From Nonomuraea aridisoli (lineage in GTDB: Bacteria; Actinomycetota; Actinomycetes; Streptosporangiales; Streptosporangiaceae): a DNA stretch of 45,087 bases. Positions within the stretch are counted from its first letter, which is position 1; the number at the start of each line of letters is the position of its first letter. Positions 24,255-33,332 of the stretch are shown here, piece after piece. The DNA lies in the NCBI RefSeq assembly GCF_003236395.1, contig NZ_POUD01000041.1, positions 1 to 45,087 on the forward strand, given 5' to 3'. Position numbers and translations under genes: made by a program. The notes under the pieces are model-generated. The model saw only the letters and a program-made list of their open reading frames with translations, was not told where the DNA came from and did no database searches.

Positions 24255-24854
24255 ATGCCGAAACAGGTGGATCACCGCGGACGCCGCGAAGCGATCGCCC
24301 GCGCGCTGTGGCGGGTGGTGGAGCAGCGCGGTGTCACACAGCTGACGATGCGCGTGGTGGCGCAGGAGGCGGGCATGTCACTCGGGCAGTTGCAGCACTA
24401 TTTCGCCTCCCGGGCCGCCATGCTCTCCTTCGCCATGGACTTCGCGTCCGAGCAGACCTCGCTGCGCGTCAGCCAGGGCCTCGAGAAGCTCGGTGACCGT
24501 CCGCACCCCCGTGACGTGCTGCGACTGACGCTCGCGGAAATGCTCCCCCTGCATGCCGACGCCCGCGCGACCAGCCGGATGAGCGCCGCCTACGTCCTGG
24601 AGGCGCTGCACGACGAGGCCGTGCACGAGCAGGCGCGCCGCGGCCTCGTCCAAGGGCGGGCCCTCGTCGAGCAGCTGGTCCGCCAGGCGATCGCCGACGG
24701 GCACATCGACTCCGGCCGTGACCCGGCGACCGAGACCAACCTGCTCCTCGCCCTCACCGGCTTCACCACCCTGATCGAACTCGACGTGATCGAGCCCCAG
24801 GACGTGCTCGCCGCGATCGACGTGCAGCTGGACCGGCTGTTCAGGAGTACGTGA
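24255..24854 (+). CDS. TetR-family repressor, 199 aa
   Basis: The N-terminal helix-turn-helix (residues 8-55) reads REAIARALWRVVEQRGVTQL, then VVAQEAGMSLGQLQHYFASR, the classic TetR/AcrR recognition-helix pattern. The C-terminal part (60-199) is an all-helical ligand domain, ending in a LLLALTGFTTLIELDV segment. Start ATG 24255 is set by a purine-rich ribosome site 6 bases upstream. The divergent layout points to the esterase gene as its target, with an ester or its hydrolysis product as possible inducer. Confidence 0.9.
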   Translation: MPKQVDHRGRREAIARALWRVVEQRGVTQLTMRVVAQEAGMSLGQLQHYFASRAAMLSFAMDFASEQTSLRVSQGLEKLGDRPHPRDVLRLTLAEMLPLHADARATSRMSAAYVLEALHDEAVHEQARRGLVQGRALVEQLVRQAIADGHIDSGRDPATETNLLLALTGFTTLIELDVIEPQDVLAAIDVQLDRLFRST

Positions 24855-25110
24855 CCTGTCCCGGACACGGGGGCAGGTGGGGACAAGATCAGCTCTGGTC
24901 CGGCCGCTCCCCGGCCTGGTGCCATCTGACCGGCCACCTCTACCTCGGCACCGCGCCCGGCAACGACCGTCCCCTCTACGCCCTGAGCGTCCGCGCCGAC
25001 GCCCGCCGTACCGAGCCCCATGCACCGTGGCGGTCAACCACCGACTGACCCTCACCCAACTCCGTGTTCGCGCGACCTCCTGATCGGTTCCCTGAACCGA
25101 CGCTCAGCTG

Positions 25111-26142
25111 ATGACAACCGAGGAACAGCTGGCCCAGGCGTTGCGTACCATCGCCGATCGAGCCGAGAACCAGGATGTACTGCCCGGCGTGATGGCCAAG
25201 CGGCGGCGCCGGAGGCGCCGGAAGGCGCAGGGAGCGCTCACGGCGGTCTGCGCGGTGGCTCTCGGATGGGGCGCGATGGTCGCCTGGCCTGCACCGCAAG
25301 TCATTGTGGACACGGCTGAGCCAAGGCCGGCGCAGCCGGAGGGAAACGCGGTCGAACGGGTGTGGCCGCAGGCGGTGTTCACCATGCCGGCGCGCTCCAG
25401 GCCGCTGGCGGCGATCAGCGTCACAGCGGTGCTGGTCTGGGGCGAGCGAGGAACGTTCGAGGTCTACGACGCCGCTTCCAAGGGTTCACGAACCGTCGCT
25501 GCTCTCGGGCAGGCGCCGCAGCATCTGGCCGTCGACCGTGAGCGGGTGGTCTGGCTCGTCGACGGGCAAGCCTGGGTCGCTCAGGCCGCCGGCGTCACCC
25601 GCGTCTTCTCCGAGAAGATCTCCACCCGCGCCACCACCCGCCCCGAACTCGACAAGGCCGTCGCCCTGGCCCGCGAGCTCCGCTCGGCCGGGGTCGCGGT
25701 CACCCTCGTGGTGCACGAGCACAAACGGCTCGGCCGCGGCCTCGACCTGGCCGCCCTGGCCGAGCAGCTGCGCGCCGCCAGCATCGGCCTGGAATTCCTC
25801 ACCGGCGAGCTGCAGGGCTCGCACGACCCGTCCGGGGTGGTGTTCACCGTGCTCGCCGCGCTGTCCGGGATGGAGCGCGAGTACATTCGCGACCGCACCC
25901 TGGAAGGCCACGAATCGGCGCGCGCTCGCGGCAAGACCATCGGCGGCGCCGCTGTGACCGACGAGGCCATGTTGTCCATGGCCCTGCACCTGCGCGAGCA
26001 GAACCTCAGCCTGCGCGACATCGCGGCGAGGCTCGTCATCACCAAGGGCAAGAAGAAGGGCCGGCCCCCGTTCCCGGCCACCGTCCTACGCATGCTGCGC
26101 GACCACGACGCCGGCGCTGCAGCGGCGCCTGCTGCGGGCTGA
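25111..26142 (+). CDS. Chimeric ORF: membrane-protein start fused to a serine-recombinase body, 343 aa
   Basis: Residues 1 to about 160 look like an unrelated actinobacterial membrane-anchored protein: a helical start (TTEEQLAQALRTIADRAE), a basic stretch KRRRRRRRKAQ, one transmembrane segment near 40-58 and an outer part with WLVDGQAWVAQAAG. From about residue 163 it becomes a serine recombinase of the resolvase/invertase family: EKISTRATTRPELDKAVALA, VVHEHKRLGRGLDLAALAEQ, SGMEREYIRDRTLEGHESAR and a C-terminal HTH (LSLRDIAARLVITKGKKKG). The recombinase N-terminus with the catalytic Ser is missing, so it should be inactive as a recombinase. The fusion is in frame, so the chimeric protein may be made. 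Confidence 0.7.
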   Translation: MTTEEQLAQALRTIADRAENQDVLPGVMAKRRRRRRRKAQGALTAVCAVALGWGAMVAWPAPQVIVDTAEPRPAQPEGNAVERVWPQAVFTMPARSRPLAAISVTAVLVWGERGTFEVYDAASKGSRTVAALGQAPQHLAVDRERVVWLVDGQAWVAQAAGVTRVFSEKISTRATTRPELDKAVALARELRSAGVAVTLVVHEHKRLGRGLDLAALAEQLRAASIGLEFLTGELQGSHDPSGVVFTVLAALSGMEREYIRDRTLEGHESARARGKTIGGAAVTDEAMLSMALHLREQNLSLRDIAARLVITKGKKKGRPPFPATVLRMLRDHDAGAAAAPAAG

Positions 26143-26166
26143 CCGGCCTCGCCCGCTTGCCTTACC

Positions 26167-26222
26167 GGCCTCCCTGTAGTCCCGGGGAAATTTTGGTCGG
26201 ATTTCGCTGACCTGCACTGATG
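26167..26222 (+). repeat. Long inverted repeat, left copy (56 bp)
   Basis: This stretch is the reverse complement of 27047-27102 with only two mismatches in 56 bases. Together they bracket the integrase relic B. It begins 25 bases after the recombinase chimera stop codon. Confidence 0.85.
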
Positions 26223-26355
26223 TCGTTCCTCGGGACGGGAGGTCGCTGTTCGCTTACGGTGTGGGCCATGAGCGATGAGAGGCCGGAGTTCAGGTATGGC
26301 CAGGGCCGGCGGCCGCTGTGGAGCGAGCGGGATCGCGACGCCGCCAGCGGGATGG

Positions 26356-27046
26356 TCAGCGGGGGCGGCGGCGCTGGACGGGGTCGGCTTCGGCGGTGAT
26401 GCGGGCGGAGGTCTCCTCGCCCAGGTGGACGTAGCGGCCGAGGCTGGCCAGGTGCTGGTGGCGGAACTGGGCCTGCAGTTCGGGCGCGGTGCGTCCGGCT
26501 TCGGCCAGATGCTGGAGCGCGCTGTGGCGAAGCTGGTGCGGGGTCCAGCCCTGCCGATGCGGGTCGAACTCGGCTGAGGCGATCTTGAACAGATATTCGG
26601 CGCGCGGGTAGGACAGGCGGCCTCGTCCGGTGTCGGGACAGAGAACACCGGCCCGCGGGTGCGGCCGGTCAGCAGGCGAGGCAGTAGCCGAGCTGTTGGG
26701 GTGGCCCAGTGCACGTATTCGATGGCGCCGCCCTTGGAGACGACGCGGGCGCGGCGGAACTCCAGGTCGAGGTCCTCGACGTTGAGGGTGAGGAGTTCCT
26801 CTGCTCTGGCGGCCGGTGTCGTACAGCAGCCGCCACAGCAGGCGTTCGCGCAGGGCGTGCTTGGGGTCGGTGAACAGGCTGTCCAGGCGGGCGGCGGGGA
26901 TGGCGCGGTCGCCGCGGCGCGTGGCCTTGCGGCGCTCCAGCCGCCGGGCGGGGTTGGTGGCCAGCAGGTCCTGGCGCTGGGCCCAGGTGGTGAAGGAGAC
27001 CAGCGCGGACAGGTGGCGGTTCCAGGTGGCGGCTGGCCGCTGCCCG
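26356..27046 (-). pseudogene. Tyrosine-recombinase relic B inside inverted repeats
   Basis: Read on the minus strand, the frames give an N-terminal core-binding part (ATWNRHLSALVSFTTWAQRQ), then RERLLWRLLYDTG with the first catalytic-Arg region, SKGGAIEYVHW, RLLPRLLTGRTRGPVF, and finally GWTPHQLRHSALQHLAEAGR, RHQHLASLGRYVHLG to a stop at 26356. The HQLRHS box, the HQH and the Tyr of GRYVHLG are the catalytic residues of the family. At least two frameshifts (near 26812 and 26636) and a missing start make it dead. It closely resembles relic A. Confidence 0.75.
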
Positions 27047-27102
27047 CATCAGCGCAGGTCAGCGAAATCCGACCAAGATTTCCCCGGGACTACAGGGAGG
27101 CC
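27047..27102 (-). repeat. Long inverted repeat, right copy (56 bp)
   Basis: This is the inverted partner of 26167-26222 with two mismatches. It directly abuts the start side of integrase relic B and ends 26 bases before the first DIGYTI-family gene. Confidence 0.85.
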
Positions 27103-27127
27103 CTCCAGCCGCCTACAACCACTGAAT

Positions 27128-27535
27128 CTACCCGCAGGTGCCTACCTTGACGTGATTCGAGTTCTTGTTGGCCACGCGAGTGCCATTCTTGTAAGCACTA
27201 ATTCGAGTGTAGAACTCATAGCAGGAACGTGCCTCCAGGTTCCCGGCGAACACATCCGGAGCGCTCCACGTCGCGGAGCCCTGGTTGGTGCGACAAGCCA
27301 TCGTGTAGTCCGAGTAGCCGCTCGAGTTCTTTTTTCCCATGATTACCACACAAACGTTGGTATAGTCGCCGTTGTTCGTCATGCTGCCTGACCCCTTGAT
27401 GTACCGCCCATCGACGATGGTGTAGCCAATGTCGATGACGGAACCTGCGGCTTGTGCTGGGGCGGCGCCTAAGACGCCGCTGGCTACAATTCCCGCCGCA
27501 CCAATAACTGCGGTAACCTTCTTGAGATGTTTCAC
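27128..27535 (-). CDS. Secreted DIGYTI-family protein 1, 135 aa
   Basis: GTG 27535 is preceded by AGGAG. The signal peptide spans residues 1-29 (VKHLKKVTAVIGAAGIVASG ... APAQA). The mature protein of about 106 residues starts with the shared motif DIGYTIVDGRYIKGSGS and has four Cys (in NVCVV, MACRT, RSCYE and the C-terminal GTCG), enough for two disulfides. Alternating hydrophobic/polar residues suggest a small beta-sandwich. It is the third of three same-strand paralogues (see 27730-28173 and 28495-28914) and the most divergent, lacking the SYTSCP element. I do not recognise a named family. Its lower GC content hints at acquisition. Confidence 0.78.
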   Translation of the reverse strand: MKHLKKVTAVIGAAGIVASGVLGAAPAQAAGSVIDIGYTIVDGRYIKGSGSMTNNGDYTNVCVVIMGKKNSSGYSDYTMACRTNQGSATWSAPDVFAGNLEARSCYEFYTRISAYKNGTRVANKNSNHVKVGTCG

Positions 27536-27601
27536 TTGCTACTCTCCTATAACTGAAGGGGTGTTGGGGGTTGCGTCTCGGCACCTTGCCGCGCTGGCGC
27601 C

Positions 27602-27703
27602 GTGAGTGCTCGTCGCTGGGACCAACCTGACCTCCTCATCGACGTGACCGCCTCGGCGGTCAACCGCGCGGACGTCCTGCAACGTCAGGGCTTCTACGAG
27701 ATT
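27602..27703 (+). pseudogene. Quinone-oxidoreductase-like gene scrap
   Basis: The frame contains TASAVNRADVLQRQGFYE, a conserved N-terminal stretch of zinc-free NADPH:quinone oxidoreductases of the MDR superfamily. It then turns into unrelated sequence within the neighbouring secreted-protein gene. Only about 34 codons remain. Confidence 0.45.
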
Positions 27704-27729
27704 CAGCTTGGCCCGAGATCCTTCGGCTC

Positions 27730-28173
27730 TTATGGCCGGCAGTCCGCTACTGTCCGCAATACATTCGAGTACTTAGTAGTAGTGCCCGAGGTGTGCTTCC
27801 AGACGGCCTTCGCACGCCAATCCCGCCAATCCATCATGGTGTCCGCCCTGCAAGGAAGATCCTTGAAGGAGTACGACTTCTGAGAAGGCGTGACGATCCC
27901 TGATATCGTGACACGAGTTTGACTCACGTCACTCCAGCCGCCAAGCGCAATCTTTGTCTGGAGTACAATTTCGGCTGACTGGATCGCGCGGTTCGGGCAG
28001 CTGGTATAGCTCGCCGACCCCTTGATGTATGCGCCATCCTTGATTGTGTACCCGATGTCCATCTTGGTACCGCTACTGCAGTTGATGGCCGCACTAGCTG
28101 GCTGGACCTGCCCTACGATCGCAATCCCAAGCGAAAGGGCAAGTACGCCTAGGTGAGCAACGGTCTTCCGCAC
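27730..28173 (-). CDS. Secreted DIGYTI-family protein 2, 147 aa
   Basis: GTG 28173 follows GAAGGA with a 6-base spacer and opens a signal peptide (VRKTVAHLGVLALSLGIAIV ... QPASA). The mature part begins AINCSSG, then the family motif DIGYTIKDGAYIKGSAS and YTSCPNRAI, and ends in ADCRP. The four Cys occupy the same relative places as in protein 3, which suggests two conserved disulfides. The longer in-frame start at 28239 lacks a ribosome site and would bury the signal peptide. Function unknown. Confidence 0.78.
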   Translation of the reverse strand: MRKTVAHLGVLALSLGIAIVGQVQPASAAINCSSGTKMDIGYTIKDGAYIKGSASYTSCPNRAIQSAEIVLQTKIALGGWSDVSQTRVTISGIVTPSQKSYSFKDLPCRADTMMDWRDWRAKAVWKHTSGTTTKYSNVLRTVADCRP

Positions 28174-28494
28174 AGATAATCCTTCCCTGATTGCGAAACT
28201 TCGTGTAACGCGGCTGTTGCAATGTGGATTTCCCGGCACTCTTCAGCCGTCGCGTTGTTCCGATACTTTTCGGCACCCTTGTGCCGTTCCGATGCGCAGT
28301 GATTCGGGTGTAAGACTCTCAGCACACCCAGCCGTCCGGATCAGGCAGGCACTAGTCTGCTGCTGGGGCACTCCAGGCGATTTCCATGGTGGGAACGGTA
28401 CGGCTGGTTACCCTCAAAGGGGCCCCGTTGCACCTCATAGAATTATGTTCCTCCGCTATTCGGAGGTATGGACGTGACTCAGGTTTCGGGGAAG
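28174..28494. other. 321-bp spacer between DIGYTI genes 2 and 3
   Basis: I see no gene in this stretch. It should contain the promoter of gene 2, whose ribosome site lies near 28180. The GC content is lower than in the flanking large genes. Confidence 0.3.
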
Positions 28495-28914
28495 CTACTC
28501 GCACGGAACGGTGATCGAGTTCGAGCGCAACTCCGTCTTTCCGCCGTCTGAATGGTAGAAGACCACGAAAGTGTCGTATTTGCTCGTGATCCTCGGGTTT
28601 TGGCAAATACGATCCTTGGGTGAAAAGGACCGGCTCGATGGTGTAGCAATGCCCTTGATCTCAACCTCTGTGGCAAACAGCCGGCCACCGTTTCTGCGTA
28701 TCCAAATCTCGGCCCGGGATATCGGCCGATCCGGGCAGCTTGTGTAGCTGGCCGAACCTTTGATGTATCCGCCGGAAAGGATGGTGTACCCAATGTCTGT
28801 CTGGGTGCCGTTGGTGCAACTGGCGGCTGCCTGTGCTGGCGTCGACGGTGCTAGAAAGAGCGCCGTTGCCAGGCTGCCGATGGCAGCTGCCGACTTGATC
28901 CGCGTCAGTCTCAT
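28495..28914 (-). CDS. Secreted DIGYTI-family protein 3, 139 aa
   Basis: ATG 28914 is chosen because it opens a normal signal peptide (MRLTRIKSAAAIGSLATALF ... TPAQA) after a GTAGGGA site; the ATG at 28947 would add 11 polar residues. The mature part starts ASCTNG, carries DIGYTILSGGYIKGSAS and YTSCPDRPI, and ends VPCE, giving the same four-Cys layout as protein 2. It is divergent from the AfsR-like regulator at 29132, which might control it. Function unknown. Confidence 0.78.
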   Translation of the reverse strand: MRLTRIKSAAAIGSLATALFLAPSTPAQAAASCTNGTQTDIGYTILSGGYIKGSASYTSCPDRPISRAEIWIRRNGGRLFATEVEIKGIATPSSRSFSPKDRICQNPRITSKYDTFVVFYHSDGGKTELRSNSITVPCE

Positions 28915-29131
28915 ATGATCCCTACTTTTGGTAGCCAGAAGAGTCACGGCAGGTGACCTCGGACGTCGGTGGTCTTTTCGGCGCAGCGGTCGGTGGCGAT
29001 GATGATGCCGTCCAAGCTGAGATGGATGAGCCCGGCGTCGGTGGCGTTTCCGGTCCGTGCACTAAGCATGCAACCTTCGAGTTGCCGTTAGGGTTGGCAA
29101 AGCATTGGCAGCGGCCGTTAGGAGTATGGCT

Positions 29132-32100
29132 ATGCGGTTCCGGGTGCTCGGTCCAGTCGAGGTGCACGCTGATGATGGCCGGGTGCTGAGCCTGGTGCGC
29201 CGGCAGGAGCGTTGTCTGCTGGGAATCCTGCTGCTGGAGGCGGGCCGGGTGGTGTCGGTCGAGCGGCTGTGCAGCCTGCTGTGGCAGGACGACCCGCCCG
29301 AGCGGGCGCGTCAGTTTCTGCGCAGCATGGCCTCGCGGATACGCGCGCTGCTGGCCGAGGCCGGCGAGGCGGAGCCCGCAGTGACGTTGGTATCCGACCG
29401 GGGCGGCTACCGGCTGATGGTGTCTCCGGACATGGTCGATGTGCACCAGTTCCGTCGCCTGCTCGAGATCGCGGCCGCCACCCCCGAGTTGAGTGAGCGG
29501 GATCAGATGCTACGAGAGGCGCTCGCCCTGTGGGCCGGTCCGGCGCTGCACAATGCCGCCGGCGAGCAACTGCGGCAGCGGATCTGCGCCGATCTGGACG
29601 AGCTGCGCTTATACGCCGTCGAGGAATCCGTGGCGGTCGGCCTGGAACTGGGCCGCCATCACGAACTCATCCCCGAGCTTGCACGACTGACCGGCGAACA
29701 CCCGCTCAGGGAACGCCTAGTCGGCGGCTACATGCTCGCCCTGCACCGGGACGGACGCGCCGGTGACGCGCTGGAGGCATACGCCCGGACGCGTGACCGG
29801 ATGGCCGACCAGCTCGGTCTAGACCCCGGTCCTGCCTTACGCGAGCTGCACCAGGCGATTCTCCGTGACGAGGTTGACCTTCCGCCACCAGCGACATCAT
29901 CGCACCCTTCTCCACACTCCACGCCCGGCGTGCCAGCGCAGTTGCCTGCCGACGTGCCGGGCTTCATCGGCCGCGAAGCTGAACTAGCCCAGCTCGATGA
30001 TCTTCTCGATGAGGAGAGCACATCGCTGACGGTTACCGGGACGCTCGCCGCCGGATCGCCGGCGGTGGTGATCTCGGCCGTGTCGGGTACCGCCGGTGTG
30101 GGCAAAACCGCCCTGGCGATTCGATTCGGGCACCGGGTGCGTCCCCGGTTCCCTGATGGGCAGTTGTATGTCAACCTGCGCGGCTACGACCCCGATCAGC
30201 CGATGACCGCAGGCGACGCGCTGACCCGGTTCCTTAGCGTCCTGGGCGTGCCCGAAGCGGAGATTCCCCTGGAGGTGGACGAGCGATCGACCCTCTACCG
30301 CAGCAAGATCGCCGATCGGCGTATGTTCATCCTGCTGGACAACGCCTCCTCGGTCGAGCAAGTCCGCCCGCTGCTGCCCGGCACCGGGACGTGCGCGGTC
30401 GTGGTGACCAGTCGCGACAGCCTCGCCGGGCTGATCGCGACACACGGCGCCCGCCGTGTCGAACTCGACCTGCTTACGCAGGACGAGGCGGTTGCCCTGC
30501 TGCGCACCCTGATCGGCCCGCGGGCCGACACCGATCCCGACGCCGTCGCGACTCTCGCCCAGCAGTGCGTCCGTCTGCCGCTGGCTCTGAGGGTCGCCGC
30601 CGAACTGGCCGTCTCCCGTCCCCTGACCCGCTTGGCCGAGCTCGTCGCCGAACTGGCCGACCTCCAGTGGCGGCTGGACCTGCTGGACGCCGGTGGTGAT
30701 CCTCGCGCGGCCGTGGCCACGGTCTTCTCCTGGTCCGTGCGGCACCTCTCCGCCGAGACCGCTCGCGTGTTCCGGCTGCTCGGCCTGCATCCCGGATCCG
30801 GCTTCGACACCTACAACGCCGCCGCGCTGGCCGGCAGCTCGTTGCCGGAGGCGCGCCGCGCCCTGGACACGCTCGCCCGTGCCAACCTCGTGCACCATGC
30901 CGGCGCCGGCCGGTACGGCATGCACGACCTGCTACGCACCTACGCCGCCGACCTGAGCGCGGCCTGTGACGGGGACGGACAGCGCGGGGCCGCGCTGGAG
31001 CGGCTGTTCGACTACTATCTGGCCACCTCCGCGGCCGCCATGGACACGCTGTACCCGGCCGAAATCCACCGCAGGCCCCGGATCCCCGCGCCCGCGACCC
31101 CCGTCCCGGACCTGGCCGACCCGGGCGCCGCCCGCGGCTGGCTGGAGGCCGAACAGCCAACCCTGATCGCGGTGGCCGCCCACACCGCCGCCCATGGCTG
31201 GCCCAGCCACACCAGCCGGCTGTCCACCACCCTGTTCCGTTACTTCGAAGCCGGCCACAACATCGACGCACTGACCATCCACCGGCACGCCCTGGATGCC
31301 ACCCGGCAGGCCGGAGACAAGGCCGGACAGGCACACGCACTCCACGGCCTCGGAAGTACCTACCTGAAGTCCGGGCGCTACGAACAGGCCACCGATCACC
31401 TCGAACCGGCTTTGGATCTCTTCCGCCAGGTCGGCGACCCCATCGGTGAAGCGCGCGCCCTGAACAACCTCGGTGGTGCGGAGGACAGCCGGGGCCGCTA
31501 CAGCCGAGCCACCGAATACTGCCGTCAAGCCCTCGAGCTTTACCGGCGTACCGGCGATCATCTCGGCGAGTCCCGCGCGCTGGTCAAACTCGGCGCGGTC
31601 GAGATGCGCCAAGGACACTACGGCGAGGCCACCCACCACCTCCGGCAAGCCCTTCTTCTGGGCCGGCAGACCGGCGACCGTCTCAGCGAAGCCGACGCAC
31701 TCGACATACTCGGGTGCGTCGAGCATCGGCAGCGCAGCTACGACCGAGCGGTTGACCACCACCGGCAAGCCGTGGACCTGTACCGGGATACCGGCGACCG
31801 GACCGGTGAGGGCATAGCGCTGGCCAACCTCGGCGTCAACTACCTGGGCCTGGGAAAACACGACGATGCCCTCGGGTTCCTCCAGCAGGCTCACACCTTG
31901 TTCCTTGAGGACGGCGACCACGAAGGACAGGGCATAGCGCTCAACGGCCTCGGCGAAGCCGCGTACGCCGCCGGGCACCACGCCGACGCCGTCACCCACC
32001 ACAGCGCCGCCCTCACCATCGCCGACGACAACGGCGCCGTGGATGAGCAGGCCCGCGCCCACGCCGGCCTTGGCCAGGCCCATCAAGCCCTGGGCGACCC

Positions 32101-32224
32101 CACTCGCGCCCGCCATCACTACGAGCAGGCAATCACGCGCTACGCCGATCTCGACGTGCCCGACGCCGACCATGTACGAGGACATCTCGCCGCCCTAGAT
32201 CACGTGAGCACCAGCCGGCCGTAA
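29132..32224 (+). CDS. Second AfsR-type regulator: SARP, NB-ARC, TPR, 1030 aa
   Basis: This has the same architecture as the regulator at 18079-21384 but only moderate sequence similarity. Winged helix and BTAD domains fill residues 1-250 (MRFRVLGPVEVHADDG), the NB-ARC P-loop GTAGVGKTALAIRFGH is near 319, ILLDNASSVEQVRPLLPG follows, and about eight clean 40-residue TPRs fill residues 700-1020 (repeated YRRTGDHLGESRALVKLGAV type units). I chose ATG 29132 because TTAGGAG (29118-29124) is 7 bases away; ATG 29126 is too close. It stands alone between the DIGYTI genes and a hairpin region, so its target is unknown. Confidence 0.88.
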   Translation: MRFRVLGPVEVHADDGRVLSLVRRQERCLLGILLLEAGRVVSVERLCSLLWQDDPPERARQFLRSMASRIRALLAEAGEAEPAVTLVSDRGGYRLMVSPDMVDVHQFRRLLEIAAATPELSERDQMLREALALWAGPALHNAAGEQLRQRICADLDELRLYAVEESVAVGLELGRHHELIPELARLTGEHPLRERLVGGYMLALHRDGRAGDALEAYARTRDRMADQLGLDPGPALRELHQAILRDEVDLPPPATSSHPSPHSTPGVPAQLPADVPGFIGREAELAQLDDLLDEESTSLTVTGTLAAGSPAVVISAVSGTAGVGKTALAIRFGHRVRPRFPDGQLYVNLRGYDPDQPMTAGDALTRFLSVLGVPEAEIPLEVDERSTLYRSKIADRRMFILLDNASSVEQVRPLLPGTGTCAVVVTSRDSLAGLIATHGARRVELDLLTQDEAVALLRTLIGPRADTDPDAVATLAQQCVRLPLALRVAAELAVSRPLTRLAELVAELADLQWRLDLLDAGGDPRAAVATVFSWSVRHLSAETARVFRLLGLHPGSGFDTYNAAALAGSSLPEARRALDTLARANLVHHAGAGRYGMHDLLRTYAADLSAACDGDGQRGAALERLFDYYLATSAAAMDTLYPAEIHRRPRIPAPATPVPDLADPGAARGWLEAEQPTLIAVAAHTAAHGWPSHTSRLSTTLFRYFEAGHNIDALTIHRHALDATRQAGDKAGQAHALHGLGSTYLKSGRYEQATDHLEPALDLFRQVGDPIGEARALNNLGGAEDSRGRYSRATEYCRQALELYRRTGDHLGESRALVKLGAVEMRQGHYGEATHHLRQALLLGRQTGDRLSEADALDILGCVEHRQRSYDRAVDHHRQAVDLYRDTGDRTGEGIALANLGVNYLGLGKHDDALGFLQQAHTLFLEDGDHEGQGIALNGLGEAAYAAGHHADAVTHHSAALTIADDNGAVDEQARAHAGLGQAHQALGDPTRARHHYEQAITRYADLDVPDADHVRGHLAALDHVSTSRP

Positions 32225-32772
32225 CGGGGCCGTGGTCATATCCGGCCGGGAATTCTCGATAGGCCCAGGGCCTCAGGTCGGCGAGGGGTGCCGGGGTGGT
32301 AGAGGTCCCGGTAGCAATCGCGGAACATCCAACGAACCCATCGCTGACCTGCGCTTATGGTGCAAGAGGGAGCCCCGAGCGGTTTGTCGTCAGTGGATCG
32401 CTTTGTCCCGGCGTCATCTGTGAGAATGACTCACTCTGGTTGAGTCCCGGGCGTGCTCGCCAGCGCTGCCGGCCTGGCTCCGGCCACCGACAAACCTTGT
32501 CGACCATTAGCGGATCGGGGTGGAGACTTGGAAAGTCTTCACCCCGATCGGGATGCAACCCGAACGTCCGCCGTCTCTACCGCGCCTGTCGAAAAGCCCA
32601 TCGTCCCAACGCCCTGGCTCTGTGCCTGCTCGTCCCATGACCCATGGGCCATCTGCGAGAAGGGCACCGCACCTTGCCCTGGAGCGGCAGGCGCCGTCCA
32701 CGTGGGACGGGGTGGCGCCCACCGAGGGTGGAGAGGCGTCACTGAAGGTGGAGAAACGCGCTCGACGCCCGA
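32225..32772. other. 548-bp stretch without a gene, with hairpins
   Basis: No convincing frame is present. Two neat hairpins (32488-32549) are the only structure I see. Short frames here have random composition. Confidence 0.35.
32488..32549. repeat. Two adjacent hairpins, one 17-bp
   Basis: CGACAA and TTGTCG pair around ACC (32488-32502). Eleven bases on, 17-base arms (32513-32529 and 32533-32549, one mismatch) pair around a 3-base loop. They could be a bidirectional terminator or a folded end of a mobile element. Confidence 0.5.
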
Positions 32773-33180
32773 TCAGCGCATTTTGGGGAAGGCGGCGCGC
32801 AGTGCGGAGCCGCGGGTGATGAACGCGACCCGGATGACGGGCAGCATGCAGACGACCTGCATCACGGCGTACCAAAGCGGGCAAATCCCCGGGATCAGGT
32901 CGACGCCGGTGATCGCGATCGGCATGATGACGGTGAGGGCGTTCACGCGCTCGAAGGCCCGGCGAGATCCCCGGGAAGCGGAGACGGTCATCCGGTAGAT
33001 CAGCACGGCGACCGCAGGCAGCAGGGCTGCCCGGACCCACATGAACGTGTTCACCATATGACCGCTGCTCGACACCACGATGACCGCCAGGAGGGCGATG
33101 GCGCTGAGTGCGCCGTAAACCTTGATGCTGTTCTTCGCCGTGTCGAAGGCCCCTTGGATGCGGGGGTTGTTGGATTCCAT
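32773..33180 (-). CDS. Small integral membrane protein, 135 aa
   Basis: The product has four likely transmembrane helices (residues 22-40, 46-64, 78-98, 103-123) and short basic loops (RMTVSASRGSRRAFERVN). No catalytic motif is visible and I do not recognise the family. The start ATG 33180 has only a weak ribosome site. It is divergent from a sensor kinase gene (153 bases between the starts), and such an arrangement often means that the two-component system controls it; that is inference. Confidence 0.65.
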   Translation of the reverse strand: MESNNPRIQGAFDTAKNSIKVYGALSAIALLAVIVVSSSGHMVNTFMWVRAALLPAVAVLIYRMTVSASRGSRRAFERVNALTVIMPIAITGVDLIPGICPLWYAVMQVVCMLPVIRVAFITRGSALRAAFPKMR

Positions 33181-33332
33181 GCTCAGCGACGCTACGAAGC
33201 GCTTGGCCGAGGCGGTATCGGTCCAGGCACACGGGAGGGTGGGGCCAGCCCCACTCCTTGGCCGGCCAGGGCAGTGGCGTGCTCCGCGCGGTGCACAGTG
33301 GAAGCACCGAACCGACAGGCGAAGGAAGAGGC

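Noticed and set aside
23156..24496. 446-codon open frame on the plus strand across the esterase and TetR genes
   Set aside because: Antisense shadow of the esterase gene; the TetR protein lies in a different frame.
25581..26714. 377-codon open frame on the minus strand
   Set aside because: It is opposite the recombinase chimera and only its upper part coincides with one frame of integrase relic B; not a gene as a whole.
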